The notes under the pieces were generated by a model, which searched no databases, had not been told where the DNA came from, and worked only from the letters and a program-made list of their open reading frames with translations. Source: Trebonia sp963771985 (GTDB lineage: Bacteria; Actinomycetota; Actinomycetes; Streptosporangiales; Streptosporangiaceae). From it: a stretch of DNA of 64,000 nt. How positions within the stretch are numbered: position 1 is the stretch's first letter; each line of letters begins with the position of its first letter. Positions 29,644 through 37,890 of this stretch are shown one piece after another. The stretch lies in NCBI GenBank assembly GCA_963771985.1, contig CAVYVO010000032.1, forward strand, positions 558,001 to 622,000. The letters are read 5' to 3'. A program made the translations under genes and the position numbers.

Positions 29644-30020
29644 CGCGGGCCCAGCTGCGAGCCGGTGAGCTCCCGGTACAGGTGACGGGCGATCGCGTGG
29701 GCGACGCTGGCCGTGGTCGCCGGCTCGCTGAGCTGAAGGCGGACGTGTCCCGCCGCGGAGTTCCCCGCAGCGGTTCGCCCCACGGCCAGCAGCCGGGACA
29801 GTTCCCGCTCCACCTGCCGCGCCAGATCGCCGGTGTCCACGTCATGGCCGGGCGGCAGGCAGACCCGGGCGATCCGGCACCTGACTAGCCCCGGCGTCCG
29901 GCCGTCCCCGCGGGCGCCGGATCGCGCTCCAGCTTGCGCGCACCCCATCGCGTCTTCCCCCTTCATCGTGCCGCCGCGCGGATCCCCTGCCGCGCCGCTG
30001 TCGCCGGCTGCCGTGCTCAC
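29640..30020 (-). CDS. Small eCIS-locus protein of unknown function
   Basis: A 126-residue protein. GTG at 30020 overlaps the cap-gene stop (GTGA); ATG at 29967 is possible. The first 35 residues are low in complexity. The remainder, LVRCRIARVCLPPGHDVDTG, DLARQVERELSRLLAVG and VAHAIARHLYRELTG, suggests a short helical domain with a VRLQLSEP strand. Its fixed place between cap and tube genes suggests an assembly role. I do not recognise a named family. Confidence 0.6.
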   Translation of the reverse strand: MSTAAGDSGAAGDPRGGTMKGEDAMGCAQAGARSGARGDGRTPGLVRCRIARVCLPPGHDVDTGDLARQVERELSRLLAVGRTAAGNSAAGHVRLQLSEPATTASVAHAIARHLYRELTGSQLGPR

Positions 30021-31282
30021 AACGTCACCTGCGGGAGCGCGAAGCGGCCGCCGGCGAGCGCCGGGACTGAGCTGACGCCGTCCACTTCCACCAGCCCGAG
30101 GTAAGACCCCTGCGGGGGCGGCGCCCCAGGAGGCAGGGCAAACCGCAGCGTCCCGGGCTGAGCGCTCGCGGCGACGACCGGGCCGACACGGATCGGCGCA
30201 GCGCCGTCGCCGGCAGCGTTCAGGTTCACCAGCGTGAGCGCCACCCGCTGGCCGACGGCGGGCGGCGGATCGATGGTCACGGCCACTTCGCCGGTCGCCT
30301 GGACGAGACTCAGCTGGCTGAGGACCGGCTGGATGACGAGCAGCTGAGGGGCGCTTCCCGGGACCGGCACCGCGGTCGGCGCGGGAGCCGACGGCACGGA
30401 CTGTCCTGTCAGGGGGCCTTGTACCCCGGTGGCGACGGACTCGTCCGCGGCACCCGGTGCCTGCCCTAGCCGCACCTGTGTCACGCCCGCCCGCGCGTCC
30501 GCCGGCAGCGGCGCGGACAGCGTGCCCCCGGCCCCCGCCTCGATCGGCACCCACGTGTCGCCGATCTGCAGGAACTGCCCTGCCTGGACGCCGGTCCCGG
30601 CGACCGGAATGGACGCGCCGGCGGCGAACGTCACCGGCGCGAACCCGCCGAGCGCGGGTGCGGGCAGGCCGAAGTTCAGGTCGAGGCCGAGGTCGACCGT
30701 CAGCACCGGCAGGCCTGGTCCGGTGCCCGGCAGCGGCGACGTCAGCAGCACGACCGACGCCTCGTAGAGCGTCGACAGCGTGTACGGGGCCTGAAAGAAG
30801 CCCGACCAGAACCGGGACAGCTCCTCCAGCGTGATCATGCTCGGCGACACCGTGACCGGCGGCGCCTGGTTCTCCAGCCCGCAGCCCGCGAGCTCCGGAT
30901 AGCCGGTCAGCGCCTGCCCGATCAGCGCGGCGTCGAGGATGCCGTGCTCGCGCAGGGCGATCTCCGCCGCGCCCAGCATGAGCTGCGCGCCAGGCGTCGG
31001 GCCGAAGAACGAAAAGAGGTACCGGAGCCTCAGCGCCACTTGCGGCGGCGTGATCAGCTGGCCGTTGGCGGCGCGCATCGGCAGGTCGGCCGAGCGCATC
31101 GCGGGCTCCGGGAGGACCTGCACGAGATAGATGTTCAGGCGCGGGACGTCCCGCGCGGCGGCAGGCTGCACCTCGGGCGGGGACTGCGTGACCGTCGCCT
31201 CGGGGAGGACTGATCGCACCGCATTGCCGACGAGGTAGCTCAGCGTCTGCGTGACCGCGGCGATGCCCTGATACGTCGTCAT
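30017..31282 (-). CDS. DUF4255 tube-terminator/cap protein (Afp16-like)
   Basis: A 421-residue protein. The N-terminal ~190 residues are the DUF4255 (Pvc16) domain: AAVTQTLSYLVGNAVRSVLP, RLNIYLVQVLPEPAMR, LPMRAANGQLITPPQVALRL and LRYLFSFFGPTPGAQLMLGA. This domain caps tube and sheath at the distal end. The C-terminal ~220 residues are beta-rich and probably Ig-like (VTIDPPPAVGQRVALTLVNL). ATG at 31282 is the first start that keeps the conserved domain whole. It diverges from the methyltransferase gene with 35 bases between the starts. Confidence 0.85.
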   Translation of the reverse strand: MTTYQGIAAVTQTLSYLVGNAVRSVLPEATVTQSPPEVQPAAARDVPRLNIYLVQVLPEPAMRSADLPMRAANGQLITPPQVALRLRYLFSFFGPTPGAQLMLGAAEIALREHGILDAALIGQALTGYPELAGCGLENQAPPVTVSPSMITLEELSRFWSGFFQAPYTLSTLYEASVVLLTSPLPGTGPGLPVLTVDLGLDLNFGLPAPALGGFAPVTFAAGASIPVAGTGVQAGQFLQIGDTWVPIEAGAGGTLSAPLPADARAGVTQVRLGQAPGAADESVATGVQGPLTGQSVPSAPAPTAVPVPGSAPQLLVIQPVLSQLSLVQATGEVAVTIDPPPAVGQRVALTLVNLNAAGDGAAPIRVGPVVAASAQPGTLRFALPPGAPPPQGSYLGLVEVDGVSSVPALAGGRFALPQVTL

Positions 31283-31317
31283 CGCCCGCCCCCGATGGCT
31301 GCCGGTAGACTCGCCGC

Positions 31318-32805
31318 GTGTCGACCTACGCGGGAAGTGCCCGGGGATCCGGCCTGCTGGGGATGGTCCCGGTAAACGCCGTGACCGCATCGCCGCCGTC
31401 CCAGCATCCGGGTCGCGAGCAGGGATTCGTGTCCCTGGGCGAGCCGGCCCGCCTGTCGGAATCTCCCCTGTGGGATCTGCAACGGCGGTACTTCGCCGCG
31501 CGCGGCGTCGCGGCATGGAGTACGGGGCAGGTGCCGCACTACGTGACCAGCAACCCCTTCATCGCGCGGGCGTACGCGCGCGTCGCCGCGTCGTTCGCCG
31601 CCGACTGCCGCCAGGCCGGACTGATCGGCCCCGGAGAGACCGTCGATATCATCGAGCTCGGCAGCGGGTCCGGCCGGTTCGCCCACCACTTCATCATCGA
31701 CTTCCTCGCCCACGTGGACCGCCTCGGGCTTGGCACCCGCTACATCGCGACCGACTTCGCGCCCGCCAACCTTGACTTCCTGGCCGCTCATCCGGCGTTC
31801 GCGCGCTGGCTCGGTGACGGGACGCTGGTCCTGGGCCGCTTCGACGCCCCCGCCGGGCCGCTGCTCGGCTACCCGGACAAGGCGCCGCCGCGCGCGGCGG
31901 CCCCCGCACCGCTGATAGTGATCGCCAACTATGTCTGGTGCGGGCTCCCCCAGGACTGCTTCGTCGTGGCGGACGGCAGGTTGCAGGAGAACCGGCTGGA
32001 GCTGTTGCTGCCCCGGACCGTTCCGGAGGAGGAGGCGCACCTCGCGCTTGATCACGCGCGGATGCGGTGGGTGACACGTCCCGCCGCTCGCCCGTATTAC
32101 GCCGACCCCGAGCTGGAGTCGCTGCTTGACCGTCTCCTCTCGCTGCCGGAGGGAACCGAGTTCCTGATGCCCGTGGTGCCGATCGAGACCCTGGTCACCT
32201 TGCTCGGCCTCAGCCGCGGCCCCGTGCTGGTCCTGTCGGCTGACCGGGGGACGCTGCGGGAGGAGCAGCTCGCCGGAGCGCGAGTGGGCCATCACGGGTG
32301 CGTCTCGTTCGATATCAACTACTTCGTCCTCGGCGCCTGGGCGCGGGCGCGCGGAGCGCACGTCATGGACACAGGAGCGGAGCCAACGGCGCTGGCCGTC
32401 CAGGCTCAGCTGCACGGGACCGCGAGCGCGGCGGATGGGCTCACGTCGCTCGCATTCGGCGAGAGCCTGGACGCCGGCGGTCCCGACGACTTCTTCACCG
32501 TACGGGGGCCGCTGCTGGGCGCGCTCGCGGGCGCCTCGCTCGCTGAGCAGCTGGCGTACCTGCGGCTGTCGGTATGGGACAGCAGGATCTTCAGCGAGCT
32601 GTGGCCGACGATCACGGTCGCGACGCGCATGGCCCCGGTGCCGGTCGCCGAGGATGCCCTGCGGGCCGTCGGCGAGATCGAGCGCCGCCATCTCGAGCTG
32701 CCGGGCGACGGAGTGCTCGCGGCGCTGGGTGAATGGCGTGCGCAGCTCACGGGCATCGTCGCCCGGCCCGAGCGGCGGCCGGGGTTCAGCGCGCACGGCG
32801 GGTGA
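31318..32805 (+). CDS. SAM-dependent methyltransferase embedded in the eCIS locus
   Basis: A 495-residue class I methyltransferase. Motif I is VDIIELGSGSGRFAHHF (about residues 109-125), followed by an acidic YIATDFAPANLDFLAAH and a motif-IV-like LIVIANYVWCGLPQD. The layout resembles the MidA/NDUFAF7 type, which methylates protein arginines, but the substrate is unknown. It is the only plus-strand gene in the eCIS block and overlaps the end of the Pro-rich gene by 20 bases. GTG at 31318 lacks a clear ribosome binding site, so the start is uncertain. It may modify the particle or be cargo. Confidence 0.75.
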   Translation: MSTYAGSARGSGLLGMVPVNAVTASPPSQHPGREQGFVSLGEPARLSESPLWDLQRRYFAARGVAAWSTGQVPHYVTSNPFIARAYARVAASFAADCRQAGLIGPGETVDIIELGSGSGRFAHHFIIDFLAHVDRLGLGTRYIATDFAPANLDFLAAHPAFARWLGDGTLVLGRFDAPAGPLLGYPDKAPPRAAAPAPLIVIANYVWCGLPQDCFVVADGRLQENRLELLLPRTVPEEEAHLALDHARMRWVTRPAARPYYADPELESLLDRLLSLPEGTEFLMPVVPIETLVTLLGLSRGPVLVLSADRGTLREEQLAGARVGHHGCVSFDINYFVLGAWARARGAHVMDTGAEPTALAVQAQLHGTASAADGLTSLAFGESLDAGGPDDFFTVRGPLLGALAGASLAEQLAYLRLSVWDSRIFSELWPTITVATRMAPVPVAEDALRAVGEIERRHLELPGDGVLAALGEWRAQLTGIVARPERRPGFSAHGG

Positions 32806-34077
32806 GGTAGTCCGACAAGGACACCGGCGGCCGCCGCGCCTGCGGCGTCCGGGAGGGCGGTTGGCGCTCGACGATCTCCAGCAACTCGATGTCCACCGTT
32901 AGCTCCTCTGTTCCGCCGGAATCCGGCGGCGGCTCCCGCGTGTGATCGCCGTCCCCCGCCGGGGCCTCGCTCGTGCCGGCGCCGCCCCGCGGGCGGCGGC
33001 CCCGCCCGCGGGAGGCCAGTCGCGGCTCGGACGGCGGGTACCGCCGCGCCGTCGCGAGCGGAACGCCGGGCCGTGCGCCGCCCGCGTCGCCCCTAGCCCT
33101 GGCCACAGCGTCGTCGGTGACCGCAGGGCCGGCGTCGGACTGCCGTGGGGGCTCGCCGCCGCGGGCGGGGGGCACGGCAGCCGGACCCGGGCGGTCCCCG
33201 ATGGCGCCGTGGGGCGCCGTGAGCGGCGGCAGCAACGGGTGCGCACCGGATGAGCGGGCGGATGTAACGGGCTCGGCGGGCGCCGACGGTGACGGGTCCG
33301 GGGAGTGCGGCGCGCGAGCCTGATCGAACGCCGGGGCCGGCGCGTCCGGCGGGTACCCGGCCGCCGGAGCAGCGGAGCGCCCCGCCGGAGGCACGGGCCG
33401 CCCAGCCGGAGGCACGGGCCGCCCAGCCGGAGGCGAAGGCTGCTCCACCGGAGACGAAGACTGGGCCGCCGCAGGCGCGGACCTCCGCGCTGGAGACAAA
33501 GGCTGCTCCACCGGAGGCGAGGGCTGCTCTACCGGAGGCGCGAATTGGCCGGCCGGCGACGAAGGCTGGACCGCCGGAGGCGAAGGCTGGACCGCCGCAG
33601 GCGCGGACCGCTCCGCCGGGGTGGCGGCGGGGCGGGCGTCGCCAGGCTGGCGTGTCTCATCCGGTGCCTTCCCTGCCGCCTGTGCCGCCCGGGGCCGGCC
33701 GCCGGCTCCCCTGGCGGCGCGGCGGGCTGGGCGGAAGGTCGCGGGCCGGGATGCGGGAGCCGCTCTTCACCGGCAGCGGCCCGGCGTCCGCGCTCCGGTG
33801 CGGCCGTGCCGACGGGCGGCCATACCGGATCCGCCGGGGCCGCGAGCGAATCGTCCCTGGCCAGCGCCGCTGGCGCTGTGTCCGGCTGGTTCGGCGCGAG
33901 CGCGGGCGGCGCGGGCGAGGAGGGGATGCCCGGAGCCTCGCGTCGGGACGGGATCCCCGAGATCGCGTGCGGGCCGATCTCGGGAGCGGGCGCGAACCGC
34001 GTCGACAGGTCGGGCCGCAGCCGCGCGGTGTCCTCGTCGAGCAGGCGGGCCGCGAGCCGGGCGAAGAAGTCAGCCAT
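32786..34077 (-). pseudogene. Pro-rich eCIS linker protein, one frameshift
   Basis: The N-terminus MADFFARLAARLLDEDTARL and the C-terminus VDIELLEIVERQPPS ... PPVSLSDYLTRRAR are the conserved ends of a recurrent eCIS protein whose middle is disordered. The two ends are in different frames; the switch lies between about 33,600 and 33,750, and the span is a multiple of three plus two. The middle, about 300 residues, is Pro/Ala/Arg-rich with a repeated PPAG-type unit. ATG at 34077 overlaps the upstream stop by eight bases. Function unknown; such linkers may scaffold cargo or baseplate parts. Confidence 0.65.
33376..33620 (-). repeat. Degenerate 24-27-bp tandem repeat in the Pro-rich gene
   Basis: Units related to GCCGGAGGCACGGGCCGCCC (plus strand) recur about ten times, with variants such as CGAAGGCTGCTCCACC. 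On the minus strand they encode PPAGRPV, PPVEQPS and PPAVQPS steps. All units keep the frame, so the number can vary without breaking the protein. Confidence 0.65.
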
Positions 34078-34819
34078 CGCCCACCACCCGCTCGACGTAC
34101 CGGCGGCGCCGGCTCGACGACATCGCCAGGATCTCGGCCTCCGACCAGTGGTAGGCCCGGGCGAGCACGTCCACGTCGTCTACGAGCCGGATGCTCATCG
34201 CCGCCAGCTCCTCCCACAGGAACAGCCCGGCGTCGAACCGTGCCTGCCAGTCGTGCCCGCAGCCGACACACGTGAGCGCGACGGTGACCTCAGACCGCGG
34301 ATCACGCTCGACGATCGCCTCACCCGCGGCCTCAACGACATCGGGCGGCAGCTCTGACAGACCGAGAGGTCCCGAGGGACCGCGGGCCCCGGTGATGCAC
34401 CCGGCGACGAGGGCCAGACGACAGCTTTCCGCGTCCGGCTCGGCGGCGGCGCGGGCGAGGACCGCACCGTCGAGCGGCCTTATCGTCAGTGATACCGGCC
34501 CGACCTCGAGTTCGAAGCTCTGCGCGGCACGGACCGCATCGCCGTCACGGCGCAGCAGCGCGGCGGGCACCTCCACGGCGAGTTCGGCGGCGCAGGCCGG
34601 GCAGACCGTGCGCGCGCCGAGCACGTCGCCGAACGTCGCACGGCGAATCTCCAGCAGCAGAGCCTCCCGCTCCCCCAGCGCCAGGCCGCTGACCTGCTCC
34701 GCCTCCCACTCGGGATGGGTGCTCGCCAGCAGCACGGTGCCGCGGCGGACCGGATCGGCGCCGGCGCCCGCGTCCGCCACGTCGAGGATCTGCGCTGCCG
34801 AGAGCCCTGGGTACGGCAT
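34070..34819 (-). CDS. T4-type baseplate hub assembly chaperone-like protein
   Basis: A 249-residue protein with two Cys pairs, CPACAAEL (about residues 81-88) and CVGCGHDW (about 188-195), that would form a zinc ribbon. It ends in FLWEELAAMSIRLVDDVDVL and YHWSEAEILAMSSSRRRRYV, as in the T4 hub-assembly (gp26/gp28-like) family. This type is regularly found next to the tube gene in contractile tails. ATG at 34819 (MPYPGLSAAQILDVADAG) is chosen because it follows the tube stop by five bases; the frame stays open upstream but only as tube shadow. Confidence 0.72.
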   Translation of the reverse strand: MPYPGLSAAQILDVADAGAGADPVRRGTVLLASTHPEWEAEQVSGLALGEREALLLEIRRATFGDVLGARTVCPACAAELAVEVPAALLRRDGDAVRAAQSFELEVGPVSLTIRPLDGAVLARAAAEPDAESCRLALVAGCITGARGPSGPLGLSELPPDVVEAAGEAIVERDPRSEVTVALTCVGCGHDWQARFDAGLFLWEELAAMSIRLVDDVDVLARAYHWSEAEILAMSSSRRRRYVERVVGDG

Positions 34820-34824
34820 AGGGC

Positions 34825-35334
34825 CTACGCCGATGGCGGCTGGACCGATGTGTCGCGGTCCCAGCCCTCGTGCTGCAGGGTCAAGCTGGCGAGCGCTACC
34901 ACGTTCGCCTCGGCCGACAGCTCCGGCAGGGCCGTGTACTCGCTGGGCCAGCAGCGGTAGAGGTTGTAGCGGATGGCCAGCGTCCCCGCCTGGTTGTAGA
35001 CCTCGATCTGGATGTTCTTGCGGAAGTCCTTGAGCGAGACCTCGTTGCCGAACTGGCTGGTGTTCGGGTAGTCCCACACCTTGTTCGCCCACTGTTCGAA
35101 CGCCGGATCGGTCGTGATGCCGCGTTCCAGCGTGACGGGGTGGTAATCGGTCTGTCCCGGGATCTTGAACGTCGTCTGGGGCTGGCCGCCGGCCCGGAAC
35201 GGCACGACCGCCGTCGTGCGGGTGAGGCCGCTCACCCTGCTGACGGCCGCCACGGGCTGGTTGTCCCACTTGACGATGAAGTTGTACGTCAGGTACGGGT
35301 TGACGAGCGTCGTCGGCAGGCTTGTGTTCGGCAC
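34825..35334 (-). CDS. eCIS inner tube protein (gp19-like)
   Basis: A 169-residue protein with the tube fold motifs NFIVKWDNQPVAAVSRVSGL, GITTDPAFEQWANKVWDY and IQIEVYNQAGTLAIRYNLYR and the C-terminal ASLTLQHEGWDRD. It forms stacked hexamers inside the sheath. GTG at 35334 has an AAAGGGGG site eight bases upstream. It begins 15 bases after the sheath stop, the usual sheath-tube pair. Only one tube gene is present in this window. Confidence 0.9.
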   Translation of the reverse strand: MPNTSLPTTLVNPYLTYNFIVKWDNQPVAAVSRVSGLTRTTAVVPFRAGGQPQTTFKIPGQTDYHPVTLERGITTDPAFEQWANKVWDYPNTSQFGNEVSLKDFRKNIQIEVYNQAGTLAIRYNLYRCWPSEYTALPELSAEANVVALASLTLQHEGWDRDTSVQPPSA

Positions 35335-35349
35335 GGTTCAGCCCCCCTT

Positions 35350-37197
35350 TCAGCTCGCCGCCGAGCCGGCGTTGAGCACGATGTTGAGGACGACGAACTC
35401 CGCGGGCTCGACCGGCTGGAAGCCGACGTGGACGCGGACGATTCCCGAGAGCATGTCGGTCTCAGACGTGGTGGTGGCGTCGCAGACGACCTGGTACGCC
35501 TGGGCCGCGGTGGCGCCGGAGAACGCGCCCTGGGAGTACAAGCCGCTCATGAACGCGCCGACCTCCAGGCTGATCGAGCTCCACAGCGCGGGCCCGTTGG
35601 GTTCGAAGATCGCCCACCGCAGGCTCTGCAGCAGCGACTGTTCGATGAAGTCGGTCAGCCGTCGTACCGGAACGTACTTCCAGGCGCTGTCGGCCAGGTC
35701 GCTGCCGGCGAGCGTGCGGCTGCCCCACACCACGGTCCCGTAGATCGGGAACGTGCGGATGGCGTTGATACCCAAGATGTTCAGCCTGCCGTTGACCGTG
35801 TCGTTGATCGAGACGTCGGCTAGGCCGTTGACGTTCGTGAGCGACGCGTCAACGCCGGCCGGGGCCTTCCACACACCCCGGGACGCGTCGGTGGCGGCGT
35901 AGATGCCGGCGACCGTGCCGCTTGGCGGCACGTAGAGCTGTCCTTGGCTGTTCGCGGGATCGGGGATGACCAGCCATGGATAGTAGAGGGCACCGGCATT
36001 GCGGGTCGCGTTGAGGACGTTGCCGCCCCAGGTTTGCGCCAGCGTGGTGAGCCCTCCGGTGCCGACGCCAACGTTGTCCACCGGAGTGATGGCGGTCGTG
36101 CGCGACCACGCCGGCCCGGTGGCCGCCGCCGCTTCCGGGGGCGGCGGGTCCACGAGCAGGAACGCCTGGTGGTCGGCGGCGTACTTATGCGCCACCTGGA
36201 TGGCGTCGGCCTGGCCCGGCCCGAGCCACACCAGGTCCGGGATGCACAGCAGGTTGAACACCTGCGGCGCGATCAAGTCCAGCAGCGGCGACGTCGGCGG
36301 CGTAGCGGGCTGACCGGACGGCGTCGCGCTCGACTTCGATGAACCGCTCCCCTGGCCGCCTTTCCCCGAGGAACCGCTTCCGCTGGAACCGCTCCCCGAG
36401 GAGCCGCTTCCCTGGCCGCTTTGCGCGGTCGAGCTGTCCCCCTGGCCGCCCTGCGCGGAGGAGCCCCCTGACCCGGCCGCGTTGCCCGAGCCGTTCGAAG
36501 CGGCGGGCGACTCCGGGTTGTTGAGCTGCACGTAGACAGCCTGCTGGAAGGTGGTCGGAGTGCTACCCCAGTCCCCGTCGCTGCCGCCGGCCAGCAGCGT
36601 CGCAGCAGCAGCGGCCACCGGTTGCGGGCTTGACGTCCCTCCCGACGCCTGCGCTGGCTGCGCGGCGGTCGCGACGACATATTGGGAGGCCGCGGTGATC
36701 AGTGTCGCCAGCTGCGCCGGATCGTTCGCCGGGAGGTTCGGGATCTGCTCCAGGATCGGAGCCGATGTGCCTGACGCTGGTATTCCATTCGTCAGAGTGA
36801 ATTCCAGGTATGGGTCGGCCGTCGGCAGCGTCGATGCCGTCAACGCCACCGCGTAGGCGTTCGCCCACGAGCCCGGGCTGTTGGCGGTGATGGTGATGTC
36901 ACCGAGGTTGACCGTCGCGGCGGCGCTGCCGGGCCCGGCCAGCCGCACAATCCACGCTCCGGATCCGCCATTGAGGAAGAACTGCTGGACCGCGTAGGTT
37001 GCCAGCCCATCGACCGTGTCACCCCCGAATTGCGCCTCGAAATCCGCCTGCGACGACACGAGCACGGCCTGGTCGATCGGACCGCGCGGGAAAAGCCCCA
37101 TAATCGCCGTCAGCAACGTCGTCGCTGGGGTGACGGTCCGCGGTATATCCGCGGTCTCCGTCAGGTAGATGCCGGGGTAGGTGTAAATCTCCGACAT
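35350..37197 (-). CDS. eCIS contractile sheath protein with a low-complexity insertion
   Basis: A 615-residue tail sheath protein. N-terminal EIYTYPGIYLTETADIPRTV and C-terminal GIVRVHVGFQPVEPAEFVVL are diagnostic. The C-terminal core includes NGLADVSINDTVNGRLNILG and WGSRTLAGSDLADSAWKYVP. Residues ~229-299 are a Gly/Ser/Gln-rich disordered insertion. This, with a Pro-rich flank, probably explains why the protein is longer than sheaths I know from Streptomyces. It is the first gene of the operon and has a GGGGAGG site before the ATG. Confidence 0.92.
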   Translation of the reverse strand: MSEIYTYPGIYLTETADIPRTVTPATTLLTAIMGLFPRGPIDQAVLVSSQADFEAQFGGDTVDGLATYAVQQFFLNGGSGAWIVRLAGPGSAAATVNLGDITITANSPGSWANAYAVALTASTLPTADPYLEFTLTNGIPASGTSAPILEQIPNLPANDPAQLATLITAASQYVVATAAQPAQASGGTSSPQPVAAAAATLLAGGSDGDWGSTPTTFQQAVYVQLNNPESPAASNGSGNAAGSGGSSAQGGQGDSSTAQSGQGSGSSGSGSSGSGSSGKGGQGSGSSKSSATPSGQPATPPTSPLLDLIAPQVFNLLCIPDLVWLGPGQADAIQVAHKYAADHQAFLLVDPPPPEAAAATGPAWSRTTAITPVDNVGVGTGGLTTLAQTWGGNVLNATRNAGALYYPWLVIPDPANSQGQLYVPPSGTVAGIYAATDASRGVWKAPAGVDASLTNVNGLADVSINDTVNGRLNILGINAIRTFPIYGTVVWGSRTLAGSDLADSAWKYVPVRRLTDFIEQSLLQSLRWAIFEPNGPALWSSISLEVGAFMSGLYSQGAFSGATAAQAYQVVCDATTTSETDMLSGIVRVHVGFQPVEPAEFVVLNIVLNAGSAAS

Positions 37198-37286
37198 GCC
37201 CCATAGCCTCCCCGCTCATAGTCGAAAATATCGAGCAGGAAGGCATGGATAGACGAAATAGGCCTCGCTCCCCGCTAGACATAAAG

Positions 37287-37315
37287 AATCTACGACGTGG
37301 AGCTTCAGTCGGCAA
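37287..37315 (-). promoter_or_regulatory. Candidate sigma70-type promoter for the eCIS operon
   Basis: On the minus strand TTGCCG (37315-37310) and TAGATT (37292-37287) are 17 bases apart, the optimal spacing for a housekeeping promoter. This predicts a leader of roughly 80 bases before the sheath ATG. The surrounding 200 bases are markedly AT-rich for this genome. Confidence 0.5.
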
Positions 37316-37345
37316 GATCTCACTTTAAATGATTAACGAGGCTAA

Positions 37346-37394
37346 CTATGCGAGCTTTCGCATGAAATTTCCGACTTATGCGAAATGTCGGAAA
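37346..37394. promoter_or_regulatory. Overlapping inverted repeats upstream of the eCIS promoter
   Basis: TTTCCGAC (37368-37375) and GTCGGAAA (37387-37394) are perfect eight-base arms around an 11-base spacer. The hexamer ATGCGA occurs three times: before, inverted, and within that spacer (TATGCGAGC, its inverted partner TTTCGCATG, and TTATGCGAAA). The cluster lies about 30-80 bases upstream of the -35 element, a normal position for an activator or repressor site. No regulator is encoded next to it. Confidence 0.45.
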
Positions 37395-37422
37395 TAGCAT
37401 CTGGCCGGGTGCCCGGATCGAG

Positions 37423-37442
37423 GGTCGATTGCGCGATCGACC
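37423..37442. repeat. Dispersed 20-bp palindrome, copy 1
   Basis: GGTCGATTGCGCGATCGACC, one base from a perfect palindrome. It is flanked by CTAG on the side facing repeat copy B, six bases away. Three further copies are at 37871, 46540 and 46571, all intergenic. Confidence 0.7.
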
Positions 37443-37447
37443 CGCTC

Positions 37448-37545
37448 TAGGCAACACACCGGAACAACCTGAGTTTGCGGCGTGTCGCGCGAGGCGGCCC
37501 GTTCCACCTCCTTATCACCCGTTACGGGAAGTCCCCGCTCCCCGC
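37448..37545 (+). repeat. Intergenic repeat, copy B (partner at 25-120)
   Basis: TAGGCAACAC... to the CCCGTTACGG block, matching copy A in inverted orientation. The 40-base core agrees at 39 of 40 positions. Its one difference falls in the hairpin stem (37454-37485), where it gives A.C on the plus strand and G.U on the minus strand. Nothing in it looks coding. Confidence 0.75.
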
Positions 37546-37615
37546 GCCATGCCCCCGCGGCACGCTCAGCAGACGGCACGCGCGTGCCATGAACGGCCCT
37601 CCGGGCAGGCTCACG

Positions 37616-37669
37616 CATCATGGCGGATCGAAAGGCACCCTCTGATGTGCCCTTCGATCCACCATGATG
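37616..37669. repeat. Long near-perfect hairpin (23-base arms)
   Basis: The arms at 37616-37638 and 37647-37669 match at 21 of 23 positions around an eight-base loop. Both mismatches would be G.U pairs in minus-strand RNA and A.C in plus-strand RNA. It lies in the 790-base gap between the sheath gene and the zinc-finger gene at 37985. That gap otherwise holds the repeats and promoter listed here and no convincing gene. Confidence 0.65.
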
Positions 37670-37870
37670 GCGGACGGACAGCCGCTGCCCGGTCTGCCCC
37701 CGGTGGGGCGCTGCGCCGCGCGGGAACTGGCCGGCCGTGCCGCGCCCTGCGCGCGAAAGCCGCATCCCGGACATCGCTGCACGGCGGCTGGCCGCGAAGG
37801 GCGGGTAAACCGCATCACGGCCCAGGGACACGCCGAACAATCACCTTGTTTCGGAACGTTGTCCTAGCCT

Positions 37871-37890
37871 GGTCGATCGCGCAATCGGCC
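37871..37890. repeat. Dispersed 20-bp palindrome, copy 2
   Basis: GGTCGATCGCGCAATCGGCC, preceded by TCCTAGCCT. It shares the CTAG flank and the GC-rich 3' side (TCCGGGGAGG) with the other copies. Confidence 0.65.

Noticed and set aside
34820..35269. N-terminal extension of the hub-chaperone frame
   Set aside because: The extra 150 codons overlap the tube gene and read as its shadow; the ATG at 34819 sits five bases after the tube stop.
37376..37840. 154-codon open frame on the minus strand in the eCIS control region
   Set aside because: It runs through two repeats and a long hairpin, has Arg-rich, repeat-derived content and no recognisable motif or ribosome binding site.
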